DNA of 47,220 bases from an uncultured Flavobacteriaceae bacterium (lineage in GTDB: Bacteria; Bacteroidota; Bacteroidia; Flavobacteriales; Flavobacteriaceae), in assembly GCA_905479625.1 (NCBI GenBank), contig CAJQNF010000115.1, positions 1 to 47,220 on the forward strand, read 5' to 3'. The notes beneath the pieces were generated by a model. It did not search any database, was not told the origin of the DNA, and saw only the letters and a list, made by a program, of their open reading frames with translations. This document shows positions 17,959-25,960 of this stretch, one piece after another (positions within the stretch are counted from its first letter, which is position 1; each line of letters starts with the position of its first letter). The translations under genes and the position numbers were made by a program.

Positions 17959-18625
17959 CATACTCTTTTTTTTAACCTGTAGCACAATTTTTGCCCAACT
18001 TGGTAAAAATGCAAAGGACACGGCTACCTATAAAGACAGGTATGGACTCAGGGTGGGCATAGACGTGGTAAGACCGATTTACTCTCTCTTTAGTGAGGAT
18101 ACAAAAGGGTTCGAAATTGTTGGTGATTACCGCGTAACTAAAAGATTTTATCTCGCAACTGAACTTGGCTATAGAGACCAGACACGTCAAGAAGATTTTT
18201 TTAATTTTTCAACAAAAGGACAATATATCAAAATCGGAGTTGATTATAATGCCTATAAAAATTGGATTGGTATGGAAAACATGATTGTTGTGGGCATTCG
18301 CTACGGATTCAGCACCTTCAGTCAGTCTGTAAACGAATACACCATCAATGCCGACCCATTTATACCCGTTAGAACTGAACCAAACGGTGAGAACTATGAT
18401 GGCTTGAGTGCTCATTGGGCCGAACTTGTACTTGGATTAAAAGTAGAGGTGCTCCACAACGTGTTTTTAGGAGTTTCATTCAGAGGGAACACCTTGATTA
18501 CTTCCACAAAACCGGAAAACTTTAAAAATTTATATATTCCGGGATTCGAAAGAGTTTTCGTCAATAACAATGGTTTTAGTTTTAATTATACTGTATCCTA
18601 TTTGATCCCTCTCTATAGAAAATAA
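17939..18625 (+). CDS. DUF6048 family predicted outer-membrane beta-barrel protein
   Basis: A 228-residue protein with a signal peptide (LKYTISILFFLTCSTIFAQ) and many alternating aromatic strands, ending in FNYTVSYLIPLYRK, as in small outer-membrane barrels. It fits the DUF6048 family of Bacteroidota, of unknown function. I choose ATG 17939; an upstream TTG at 17921 in the same frame would add six residues before the signal peptide. It overlaps the DUF6452 gene by 20 bases. The pairing with that lipoprotein suggests they work together at the outer membrane; this is inference from adjacency. Confidence 0.8.
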   Translation: MLKYTISILFFLTCSTIFAQLGKNAKDTATYKDRYGLRVGIDVVRPIYSLFSEDTKGFEIVGDYRVTKRFYLATELGYRDQTRQEDFFNFSTKGQYIKIGVDYNAYKNWIGMENMIVVGIRYGFSTFSQSVNEYTINADPFIPVRTEPNGENYDGLSAHWAELVLGLKVEVLHNVFLGVSFRGNTLITSTKPENFKNLYIPGFERVFVNNNGFSFNYTVSYLIPLYRK

Positions 18626-18635
18626 GGCGCATAAA

Positions 18636-18806
18636 ATGGATAAAAATTTAATCTCTTTTTTTACTTTTGGTTTGTTACTAATTACCATTGGCGGAATTGG
18701 TTCGTTTTTCGATTGGGATAAATCAATGATCTTTATCGGGCTTGGCCTTACCCTTGAATCTTTAGCGCTACTTATTTTTGCCTGGAAACGACTGAAAAAA
18801 AGATGA
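18636..18806 (+). CDS. Tiny membrane protein, first of an overlapping pair
   Basis: A 56-residue open frame, start ATG 18636, stop TGA 18804-18806, beginning 10 bases after the DUF6048 stop. It reads MDKNLISFFTFGLLLITIGG, a short polar turn with FFDWDKS, then a second hydrophobic helix MIFIGLGLTLESLALLIFAW and a basic end KRLKKR. Two membrane helices with a positively charged C-terminus are evident. I do not recognise a family. Its stop overlaps the next start as ATGA, a hallmark of coupled translation, which is the best evidence that it is real. The second helix and the WKR ending resemble those of the next protein. Confidence 0.6.
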   Translation: MDKNLISFFTFGLLLITIGGIGSFFDWDKSMIFIGLGLTLESLALLIFAWKRLKKR

Positions 18807-18970
18807 ATTATTCCAACCCCGTTTCGATCATAGTTGCTTCTATCATGGTAACTGTTTTATCCTTAAAGACCAAGGATGACTGCTATTATTGTTTCTTAGG
18901 AATGTTTTTTATCGGGCTTATTTTATTTATATTTGGGATTGTAAAATACTGGAAACGATACAATGGCTAA
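18803..18970 (+). CDS. Tiny membrane protein, second of an overlapping pair
   Basis: A 55-residue open frame, start ATG 18803 overlapping the previous stop by four bases, and stop TAA 18968-18970 overlapping the next start (18963) by eight. A first hydrophobic segment (SIIVASIMVTVLSL) is followed by a polar turn KTKDDCYYC with a CxxC pair, then a second helix MFFIGLILFIFGIVKYW and a basic end. No family is recognised. Compared with the preceding protein, the pattern F-I-G-L then aromatic-W-K-R near the C-terminus is shared, so the two may be diverged copies. Both overlaps indicate translational coupling to the SUI1-like gene. Confidence 0.6.
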   Translation: MNYSNPVSIIVASIMVTVLSLKTKDDCYYCFLGMFFIGLILFIFGIVKYWKRYNG

Positions 18971-19319
18971 GAAAAAATCAAATAGTTTATCAGACCTTGG
19001 GGGGTTTGTTTTTTCCACCAATGAACAAGAGGATTTTTCCGCCTATTCAGAGAAATCTTCCGTAAATCTCGATCCTAAGGATCAGCAATTAGAAGCTCAT
19101 TTTTCAAATAAAGGAAGGGGTGGTAAAACAGTAACTGTCATCACCGGATTTCAAGGGAAAGAAACTGATCTTAAAGCACTCGCTAAACTTTTAAAAACGA
19201 AATGTGGAGTTGGTGGCAGTGTAAAAGATGGGGAGATCATCATTCAAGGCAATTACCGTGACAAGATCATAATGATCCTTCAAAAAGAAGGCTACCCGGT
19301 GAAAAGAGTTGGCGGTTAA
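18963..19319 (+). CDS. SUI1/eIF1-like translation factor (YciH family)
   Basis: A 118-residue protein with a C-terminal SUI1 fold. The conserved part runs from KTVTVITGFQGKETDLKAL through KTKCGVGGSVKDGEIIIQG to the ending KEGYPVKRVGG, matching the eIF1/YciH core (GxGGx2K then IQG). The first 45 residues are a polar, probably disordered arm. Bacterial members are thought to act on start-codon fidelity or under stress, but their role is poorly known. It begins 8 bases inside the preceding tiny gene and probably belongs to the transcript that starts at the rlmD-type promoter, which would place an RNA methyltransferase and a translation factor in one operon. Confidence 0.9.
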   Translation: MAKKKSNSLSDLGGFVFSTNEQEDFSAYSEKSSVNLDPKDQQLEAHFSNKGRGGKTVTVITGFQGKETDLKALAKLLKTKCGVGGSVKDGEIIIQGNYRDKIIMILQKEGYPVKRVGG

Positions 19320-19365
19320 TCCCTAAGCTATTTCTTTTATTAATAATTATTCAATTTTTTAGTCT

Positions 19366-20238
19366 ATGCGAACAATTGGCCCTTCTGAACTAATTCTCAA
19401 TCCTGATGGCAGTATTTATCATCTCAATTTAAAACCTGAACACATAGCCCCAACTGTTATTTTTGTGGGAGACCAAAACCGTGTAGAAAAAGTTACCAAT
19501 CATTTTGATGAGATAGAATTCTCTACTCAGAAAAGAGAATTCAAAACTATTGTTGGGAATTTAAATGGAAAAAGGTTAACCGTGATATCTACCGGGATCG
19601 GACCTGATAATATTGATATCGTACTCAATGAAATTGATGCCTTGGTCAATATAAATCTTGAAACAAGAAGCGTTAAAAATGAATTGACCAGCCTTCAGAT
19701 TGTGCGCATGGGCACTTCCGGTTCCTTACATGAAGACATTCCTGTTGACAGTATTGTTCTGGGTAAATACGGGTTAGGTTTTGACGGTGTTCTGCATTCC
19801 TACGAGCACAAAGGTATATTCGAACCCGAATTGGAAAATGCATTTATAGACCATTGTGATTATGCAATCGAAAAGGCGAGGCCGTATATTGTTAGTAACA
19901 GCCCTGTTCTTGAGAAAAAACTGCTTTCTGATCAAATTTTTTCTGGTATCACTGCCACAGCGGGAGGGTTCTACGGCCCTCAGGGCAGGGTTCTCAGATT
20001 GGCTTTACAGGATAATGATTTGAATAAAAAAATTGAAAGTTTTAAGCACAATCACTTAAGGATCACTAATTTAGAAATGGAAACTTCCGTAATTTACGGA
20101 CTGTCAAAACTTTTAGGTCACCAAGCTGTTTCTATGAATGCCATCATCGCAAACAGGGCCAACCTCACCTTCAGTAAAGATCCTTATGCAGCTGTAGAAA
20201 ATATGATACAGTACACGCTAAACAGGCTTACTGCATAA
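19366..20238 (+). CDS. Nucleoside phosphorylase, NP-I (uridine phosphorylase-like) family
   Basis: A 290-residue cytoplasmic enzyme of the PNP/UDP family. Visible hallmarks are the phosphate-binding VGDQNRVEKV near residue 35, STGIGPDNIDI near 76, RMGTSGSLHEDIPV near 114, and the substrate-site Met-Glu-x-Glu-like region NLEMETSVIYGLS near 240. Members cleave nucleosides with phosphate to a base and (deoxy)ribose-1-phosphate for salvage. The uridine phosphorylase-like subgroup is the closest by eye, but purine specificity is not excluded. The start ATG 19366 follows a 46-base AT-rich gap after the SUI1-like gene, so it may share that transcript. Confidence 0.87.
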   Translation: MRTIGPSELILNPDGSIYHLNLKPEHIAPTVIFVGDQNRVEKVTNHFDEIEFSTQKREFKTIVGNLNGKRLTVISTGIGPDNIDIVLNEIDALVNINLETRSVKNELTSLQIVRMGTSGSLHEDIPVDSIVLGKYGLGFDGVLHSYEHKGIFEPELENAFIDHCDYAIEKARPYIVSNSPVLEKKLLSDQIFSGITATAGGFYGPQGRVLRLALQDNDLNKKIESFKHNHLRITNLEMETSVIYGLSKLLGHQAVSMNAIIANRANLTFSKDPYAAVENMIQYTLNRLTA

Positions 20239-20323
20239 TTTTTTTACTATTGCCACACTAAACGCAATTTTCAAACGTTACATATATAATCTCCCTTGAT
20301 TATTATAAACTTAAAATTAACCT

Positions 20324-20488
20324 ATGAAAAAGTTAGCCTATTTATTAGTTTTTATTTTCGCGTCAGCAAGTTTTGCTTCCTGTGGCGGATCAAGTGCGAG
20401 TTGTGTTGAATCAGATAAGTATATTATCAAGAATATGAAATTTGAGAATCAGGAAATGGTTCTTTCGAAGAAATTCAAAAAAAGTGAT
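20324..20488 (+). CDS. Small lipoprotein, 54 residues
   Basis: An open frame from ATG 20324 to TGA 20486-20488. The N-terminus is a clear lipoprotein signal: MKKLAYLLVFIFASASFASC, with Cys20 following F-A-S, then a short Gly/Ser linker and a second Cys. The mature part is about 35 residues with charged ending FEEIQKK. No family is recognised. It stands alone between the phosphorylase gene and pyrG and is followed by a strong terminator 38 bases downstream, which supports a real transcribed gene. Confidence 0.6.
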
Positions 20489-20526
20489 GAGATCATCAAC
20501 TAGTTTGAATTAATATAGAATAAAGG

Positions 20527-20556
20527 AAACCGTCAATTTAAATTGACGGTTTTTTT
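20527..20556 (+). terminator. Rho-independent terminator before pyrG
   Basis: A perfect 13-bp inverted repeat with almost no loop, AAACCGTCAATTT (20527-20539) with AAATTGACGGTTT (20540-20552), ending in a T run to 20556. The core stem is ACCGTCAA/TTGACGGT. Confidence 0.9.
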
Positions 20557-20584
20557 ATGCCAAAAAAATAAAAAAAGAAAAGGC

Positions 20585-22235
<1,651 letters not shown>

Positions 22236-22245
22236 ATCAATAAAA

Positions 22246-22278
22246 AAGGCGGCCCAATGGGCCGCCTTATATTTTTTT
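22246..22278. terminator. Bidirectional terminator between pyrG and the metal-binding lipoprotein gene
   Basis: A 10-bp GC-rich stem AAGGCGGCCC (22246-22255) with GGGCCGCCTT (22259-22268) and a three-base loop. T-rich tracts follow on both strands: TTATATTTTTTT on plus, and TTTTTTATTG after the stem on minus. It serves both convergent genes. Confidence 0.9.
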
Positions 22279-22291
22279 AAAAGAGAGGCTT

Positions 22292-22603
22292 TTATTCTAC
22301 TCCCTCTTCCTCTTTTGATTTATCATTAGCGGCAATCTCCACCTTTTTTAGATCCATCTTACATACAGGACATGAGCCTTCTTCTGCATACGTTTTATTT
22401 TCTTCGCACTTCATAGGGCATTGGTATGCGTTCATAGCTGTTTCAGCACCATGATTATGACCATCTGATTCATCATGTGCAGCATGCTCATTTTGTTCTG
22501 TAGCCTCTTTGCTACTATCCTGTTCTTTTTTAACATTGTTGCAAGCTACAACTGCAAATCCAAGTGCTAATGAAAGCATCGATAATTTAATTAATTTTTT
22601 CAT
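22292..22603 (-). CDS. Heavy-metal-binding-domain lipoprotein
   Basis: A 103-residue predicted lipoprotein. The signal ends in a lipobox VVAC (Cys21), then a charged, His-rich linker with HAAHDESDGHNHG. The C-terminal part YQCPMKCEEN, then SCPVCKMDLKK, is the heavy-metal-binding (YHS-like, CxxM and CPxCxM) domain often found in copper-efflux and related proteins. The His-rich linker could also bind metal. It stands alone, with a -7-like box TAGATTTG on the minus strand about 24 bases upstream of ATG 22603. A role in metal (probably copper) handling at the envelope is inferred. Confidence 0.82.
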   Translation of the reverse strand: MKKLIKLSMLSLALGFAVVACNNVKKEQDSSKEATEQNEHAAHDESDGHNHGAETAMNAYQCPMKCEENKTYAEEGSCPVCKMDLKKVEIAANDKSKEEEGVE

Positions 22604-22627
22604 TTATTTATTATTGATTATACGTTA

Positions 22628-22635
22628 CAAATCTA
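22628..22635 (-). promoter_or_regulatory. Putative -7 element of the metal-binding lipoprotein gene
   Basis: On the minus strand TAGATTTG matches TAnnTTTG exactly. No TTG lies 17-21 bases upstream; the nearest is 13 bases away. A leader of about 19 bases would follow. Confidence 0.4.
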
Positions 22636-22821
22636 AGCCAAATTATCACAATTCATAAAAAAACTTAATTTCAAAAATTACTGTATATCAGTTTTTATTG
22701 ACAAAAATTTAGAATGGATCCTTTACAAGTATACACTTGACTTCCAATTCTTATATAAAAAAATTAGTGAATCCATAACCAATGACAACAAAATGTGCGG
22801 TCTCAAAAACCTACAAATACA

Positions 22822-22899
22822 TCAAATAAATGACATTGCGGTAATTAATATTGCTATGGCTATAATGAAGGCTATTATTTTATCTAGTACTTGTAACAT
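22822..22899 (-). CDS. Possible 25-residue hydrophobic peptide
   Basis: An open frame from ATG 22899 to TGA 22824-22822. It reads MLQVLDKIIAFIIAIAILIT, then AMSFI: a short amphipathic start and one continuous membrane-length helix. It lies 47 bases after the end of the exosortase-associated gene on the same strand, so it could be a last cistron. Length and lack of homology knowledge make it speculative; AT-rich DNA easily gives such frames. Confidence 0.2.
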   Translation of the reverse strand: MLQVLDKIIAFIIAIAILITAMSFI

Positions 22900-22946
22900 A
22901 CTATCAAATGTAGTGTATAAAACTAAATTGGAATTTTAAATTTATG

Positions 22947-23387
22947 TTAAATTATTTCTTTAACTGTTAACTGTTTGTAATAAAATGCCGGTAACAATAT
23001 TAAAACAAATAAAGGGTGAATAAGAAACCTTCTCACATAAAATGCAAACAAATAACCATGAGCCAATTCTCCTTTAAGAATAATAAAAAAGGTAATACTC
23101 AACAAAACGAAAGAAATTGCATAAAACTTGACCGAAAAAATCAAAAAACCCTTGTTCTGAAAGGCCATATAGATAATGAGCAGGGAAATAATTGCATTTA
23201 ACCCATACCTGAAAATCAAATGCAACAGTAATTTGGAACCACTAAAAATGGGTATCGGATCGGAGAGATAACCATTTTTAAAATAGGCGATAAAAGGGTC
23301 ATAAAATAATTGATGCTCAAAGGCCCTTACCAGCACCAATCCCAAAAACAGTGCAATAATGATCAATATTCGAACTTTCCTATCCAT
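22947..23387 (-). CDS. Exosortase F system-associated membrane protein
   Basis: A 146-residue inner-membrane protein with about four hydrophobic helices. The start is MDRKVRILIIIALFLGLVLV, then a conserved-looking loop FEHQLFYDPFIAYFKNGYLS, and the helix set ends near FVLILLPAFYYKQ. Proteins of this type sit directly after xrtF in Flavobacteria and are named for that association; their function is unknown. Its ATG (23387) overlaps the end of xrtF by 8 bases, so the pair is translated together. The name rests largely on the context plus the fitting length and topology. Confidence 0.82.
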   Translation of the reverse strand: MDRKVRILIIIALFLGLVLVRAFEHQLFYDPFIAYFKNGYLSDPIPIFSGSKLLLHLIFRYGLNAIISLLIIYMAFQNKGFLIFSVKFYAISFVLLSITFFIILKGELAHGYLFAFYVRRFLIHPLFVLILLPAFYYKQLTVKEII

Positions 23388-23925
23388 TTTGCTTGTTCAA
23401 ATTAGAATAAAACTTCACCCAGGTAATCCATAATATAAAAGTCAAGCCATAGATTATTGCAGGAAATACCAGATCATGTAAGATCGTTTGGTATTCCGGA
23501 AACTTCCGATATAAAACACTCATTGCTATGATTCGAAGTATATTCACAATATAAATCAGAATACTTCCAAATATGCCAAACAAAACAGTATTGAGTACAC
23601 TCCCTGAAAATGCTATGATGAAAGATAGAAAAAGAATAATGACACTGATTGAAGTACATCCCTCGACAATTCGAGCTATATAATCACCATTAAGTATGTA
23701 TTTGATCGAAAGTTCACCCGAATGTTGCTCAATTTCCGCATCATATCCAAGCATTTGTGACACCTTATAAACATGATTTGCAACAGTTCCGGTAATCGGA
23801 GAACAGACAAACACATCTGATTTTTGTTGTGTTTTATTCAGATAAAATGAATAAGCCCCAAATAGAATAAAATATGTAGCAAAGAATTTTACTAAAAATA
23901 CAATAATCGCTTTATTTTTCTTCAA
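23380..23925 (-). CDS. xrtF: Exosortase family protein XrtF
   Basis: A 181-residue integral membrane cysteine protease/transpeptidase thought to process sorted surface proteins with a C-terminal signal. The catalytic triad is visible: Cys90 in IVEGCTSISV, Arg131 in IVNILRIIAM, and His150 in ILHDLVFP. About five membrane helices are predicted, shorter than the classic exosortases (around 280 residues) as is usual for this type. The start codon is TTG 23925 (MKKNKAII); no ATG lies upstream in frame before a stop, and the next Met is at residue 58. It is divergent from the GAF gene. No protein with a recognisable exosortase sorting signal is in this window. Confidence 0.87.
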   Translation of the reverse strand: MKKNKAIIVFLVKFFATYFILFGAYSFYLNKTQQKSDVFVCSPITGTVANHVYKVSQMLGYDAEIEQHSGELSIKYILNGDYIARIVEGCTSISVIILFLSFIIAFSGSVLNTVLFGIFGSILIYIVNILRIIAMSVLYRKFPEYQTILHDLVFPAIIYGLTFILWITWVKFYSNLNKQNG

Positions 23926-23973
23926 AGATTGAATAATTTTACCCCGTAAATTTATAGGAAAGAATTAGAATAT

Positions 23974-24447
23974 ATGACAATAAGGAATAAAATTAATCAA
24001 TTAATTGTTAGGGAAATTCCCAATTCAGAAAAATTGCAAGAAATATGTATTCTTTTGAAGAATACTTTTCCTCATTTTCATTGGGTTGGATTCTATTTTG
24101 TTCACGGAAACAGGAAAGAATTAAAACTATCACAGTTTGCCGGCAAACCAACCGAACACACTATTATCCCTTTTGGGAAAGGCATCTGCGGACAGGTCGC
24201 CATCAGTAATCAAAATTTTATAGTGCAAGACGTCAGCGAGCAAGATAATTATATCTCCTGCGGAATCGATGTCAAATCAGAAATTGTGATACCTATCTTT
24301 CAAGACAGTAAAAATATTGGACAAATTGATATTGACTCACATGATGTGGCTCCTTTTACAAAAGAAGATGAGAACCTACTCGAATTTATTTGCACTAAGG
24401 TAGCCTCCCTTGATTTAGAATCAATCATCAATCAGGATCCATCCTAA
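23974..24447 (+). CDS. GAF-domain protein related to free methionine-(R)-sulfoxide reductase
   Basis: A 157-residue single GAF domain. The fold and pattern match free Met-R-sulfoxide reductase: HWVGFYFV, FGKGICGQVA, then KSEIVIPIF and GQIDIDSHD with FTKEDENLLEF at the end. Two family cysteines are present, Cys72 (KGICG) and Cys96 (NYISCG). The third one, usually in a GK-x-A-C motif about ten residues before the first, is absent here (GKPTEHTI). It may thus reduce with a two-Cys mechanism, or only bind a ligand. It starts at ATG 23974, divergent from xrtF, and its end overlaps the convergent MFS gene by 20 bases. Confidence 0.85.
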   Translation: MTIRNKINQLIVREIPNSEKLQEICILLKNTFPHFHWVGFYFVHGNRKELKLSQFAGKPTEHTIIPFGKGICGQVAISNQNFIVQDVSEQDNYISCGIDVKSEIVIPIFQDSKNIGQIDIDSHDVAPFTKEDENLLEFICTKVASLDLESIINQDPS

Positions 24448-25696
24448 AACGGATAATAAGAGCCGAGATTATTGTTATTAACGCGATAACAAATATGGAG
24501 TAACTGATCCCCATTAGATCAGCTATTATTCCTGTCAGTATAGCCCCAAGTGCATATCCCAGATCTCTCCACAATCTGAATACGCCAATACTCTCAGCTC
24601 TTTGAACAGGGTTTGTATGCGCAGCGATACCTACCAAAAAAGTTGGGTATACCATAGCTGTCCCAATTCCCAGCAGCGCTGACAAAACAATAAATTGGTA
24701 AAACTCATGGGTTACTGCCATAAATATGAGGGCTATACCTTGTAATAACATCCCCCAAAATAAGAGCCCACGTTTAGGCAATAAATCAGCCAGCTTGCCT
24801 GTAAACAACTGACCCAATCCCCATACCGCGGGATAAACCGATACAATAATACCAATTTGTTTCAAATCAAAATGAAGACCTGCAAGCAACATCGGAAACA
24901 AACCCCAAACCATCCCATCATTAAGATTGTTGACCAGTCCTGCCTGAGAAATTGACCCCAGATTCTTATTTGCCCAGGTAGTTTCCCAAAATACTTGCTG
25001 AAGTAGCTTTTTATCACTTTTTATGGATTCCTTCGCAACATGATGTTTGGTGTCTTTTATAAAAAAAACAGAAAATGTCAAACCCAAAACAGACAAAACA
25101 ATCCCAATATAAAAGGGATAAGGAATCAAACCATAGGTTGAAGCGATCCAACCTGTTAGAAAAGCTACTCCTCCTACAGCCAGATAACCGGCCGACTCAT
25201 TCAGCCCCATGGCCAGTCCACGATCCTTCTCTCCTACCAGATCAATTTTCATGACAACCGTACTCGACCAGGTAAGTCCCTGATTAATCCCTAACAATAA
25301 ATTCGCAAAAACGATCCATGACCAGCTGGAAGCATAGATCAATATAAAAGGTATAGGCAGGGCGATGACCCATCCGAGGACCAGCAAGTTCTTTCTTCCT
25401 AATTTATCTGCCAGAACGCCAGTAAAATAATTAGTTATCGCTTTAGAAATACCAAAAACAATAATAAAAGATAAAACCGCAGTCTTGACCGTCAAAGAGA
25501 ATTTTTCCTCTGCCAGTTGTGGCAGAATCGTTCTTTCCAGTCCGACCATACCTCCCACAAAAACATTCACGATTACCAACAACAGGAATTGCTTCCAATT
25601 TTGACTCAATCCATGTTTAATTTCTTTATTCAAAATATCCTCTATTACTTCCGGAAAACTCTTAAAGTCAGTTCTGCACTGTATTAGTTTGACCAA
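24428..25696 (-). CDS. MFS transporter
   Basis: A 12-helix major facilitator superfamily permease of up to 422 residues. Motif A is visible in the first half (GVLADKLGRKNLLVLG) and a related loop in the second half (TGKLADLLPKRGLLFWG). The substrate is unknown; single-gene efflux-type members often look like this. The start is uncertain. The open frame begins with TTG 25696, but a -7-like box TATCTTTG (25701 to 25694) overlaps that codon, so a later TTG at 25633 (MNKEIKHGL...) is more likely if that box is used. No ATG precedes the first helix. It overlaps the GAF gene tail to tail. Confidence 0.88.
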   Translation of the reverse strand: MVKLIQCRTDFKSFPEVIEDILNKEIKHGLSQNWKQFLLLVIVNVFVGGMVGLERTILPQLAEEKFSLTVKTAVLSFIIVFGISKAITNYFTGVLADKLGRKNLLVLGWVIALPIPFILIYASSWSWIVFANLLLGINQGLTWSSTVVMKIDLVGEKDRGLAMGLNESAGYLAVGGVAFLTGWIASTYGLIPYPFYIGIVLSVLGLTFSVFFIKDTKHHVAKESIKSDKKLLQQVFWETTWANKNLGSISQAGLVNNLNDGMVWGLFPMLLAGLHFDLKQIGIIVSVYPAVWGLGQLFTGKLADLLPKRGLLFWGMLLQGIALIFMAVTHEFYQFIVLSALLGIGTAMVYPTFLVGIAAHTNPVQRAESIGVFRLWRDLGYALGAILTGIIADLMGISYSIFVIALITIISALIIRFRMDPD

Positions 25697-25887
25697 AGAT
25701 AATCTTTCTGAATAAACCCATATTCATGCAAATAGATCAATGCAAACCGCTTCAAATGAACACTTAATTATCGTATAAATACATATTGAATCCTTATTTA
25801 AATTTCAAAACGCTTCAGTCTAACTGTAAAAGTTAAACCCGTCAATATTTATGTATTTAAATTGTTAAAAAGTTATTCCCAAACGCT

Positions 25888-25901
25888 AGAATATATATTC
25901 T
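25888..25901. promoter_or_regulatory. 14-bp palindrome upstream of the purH promoter
   Basis: AGAATATATATTCT is a perfect 14-bp inverted repeat ending 7 bases before the -33 box of purH. Position upstream of -33 suits an activator or repressor site. Its core is AT-rich, so chance is possible; the outer AGAAT/ATTCT arms make it more than a TA run. Confidence 0.35.
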
Positions 25902-25908
25902 CGATCTG

Positions 25909-25938
25909 TTGTTGATCAAGATTGTTTTCTTATTTTTG
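25909..25938 (+). promoter_or_regulatory. Promoter of purH
   Basis: TTG at 25909-25911, exactly 19 bases, then TATTTTTG at 25931-25938: a full match to the Bacteroidota form. Transcription should start near 25944, about 17 bases before the purH ATG, which excludes the in-frame ATG-less extension back to 25922. Confidence 0.75.
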
Positions 25939-25960
25939 GAACAAATTTTCAGCAAGAATC

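Larger units (their letters stand above)
22604..22946. other. 343-base gap, AT-rich, with one weak tiny frame
   Basis: Nothing convincing is encoded on the plus strand. On the minus strand there is a -7-like box (TAGATTTG, 22635 to 22628) for the lipoprotein gene and a 25-codon hydrophobic frame (22822-22899). No hairpin terminator is visible for the exosortase genes that end at 22947. Confidence 0.6.
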
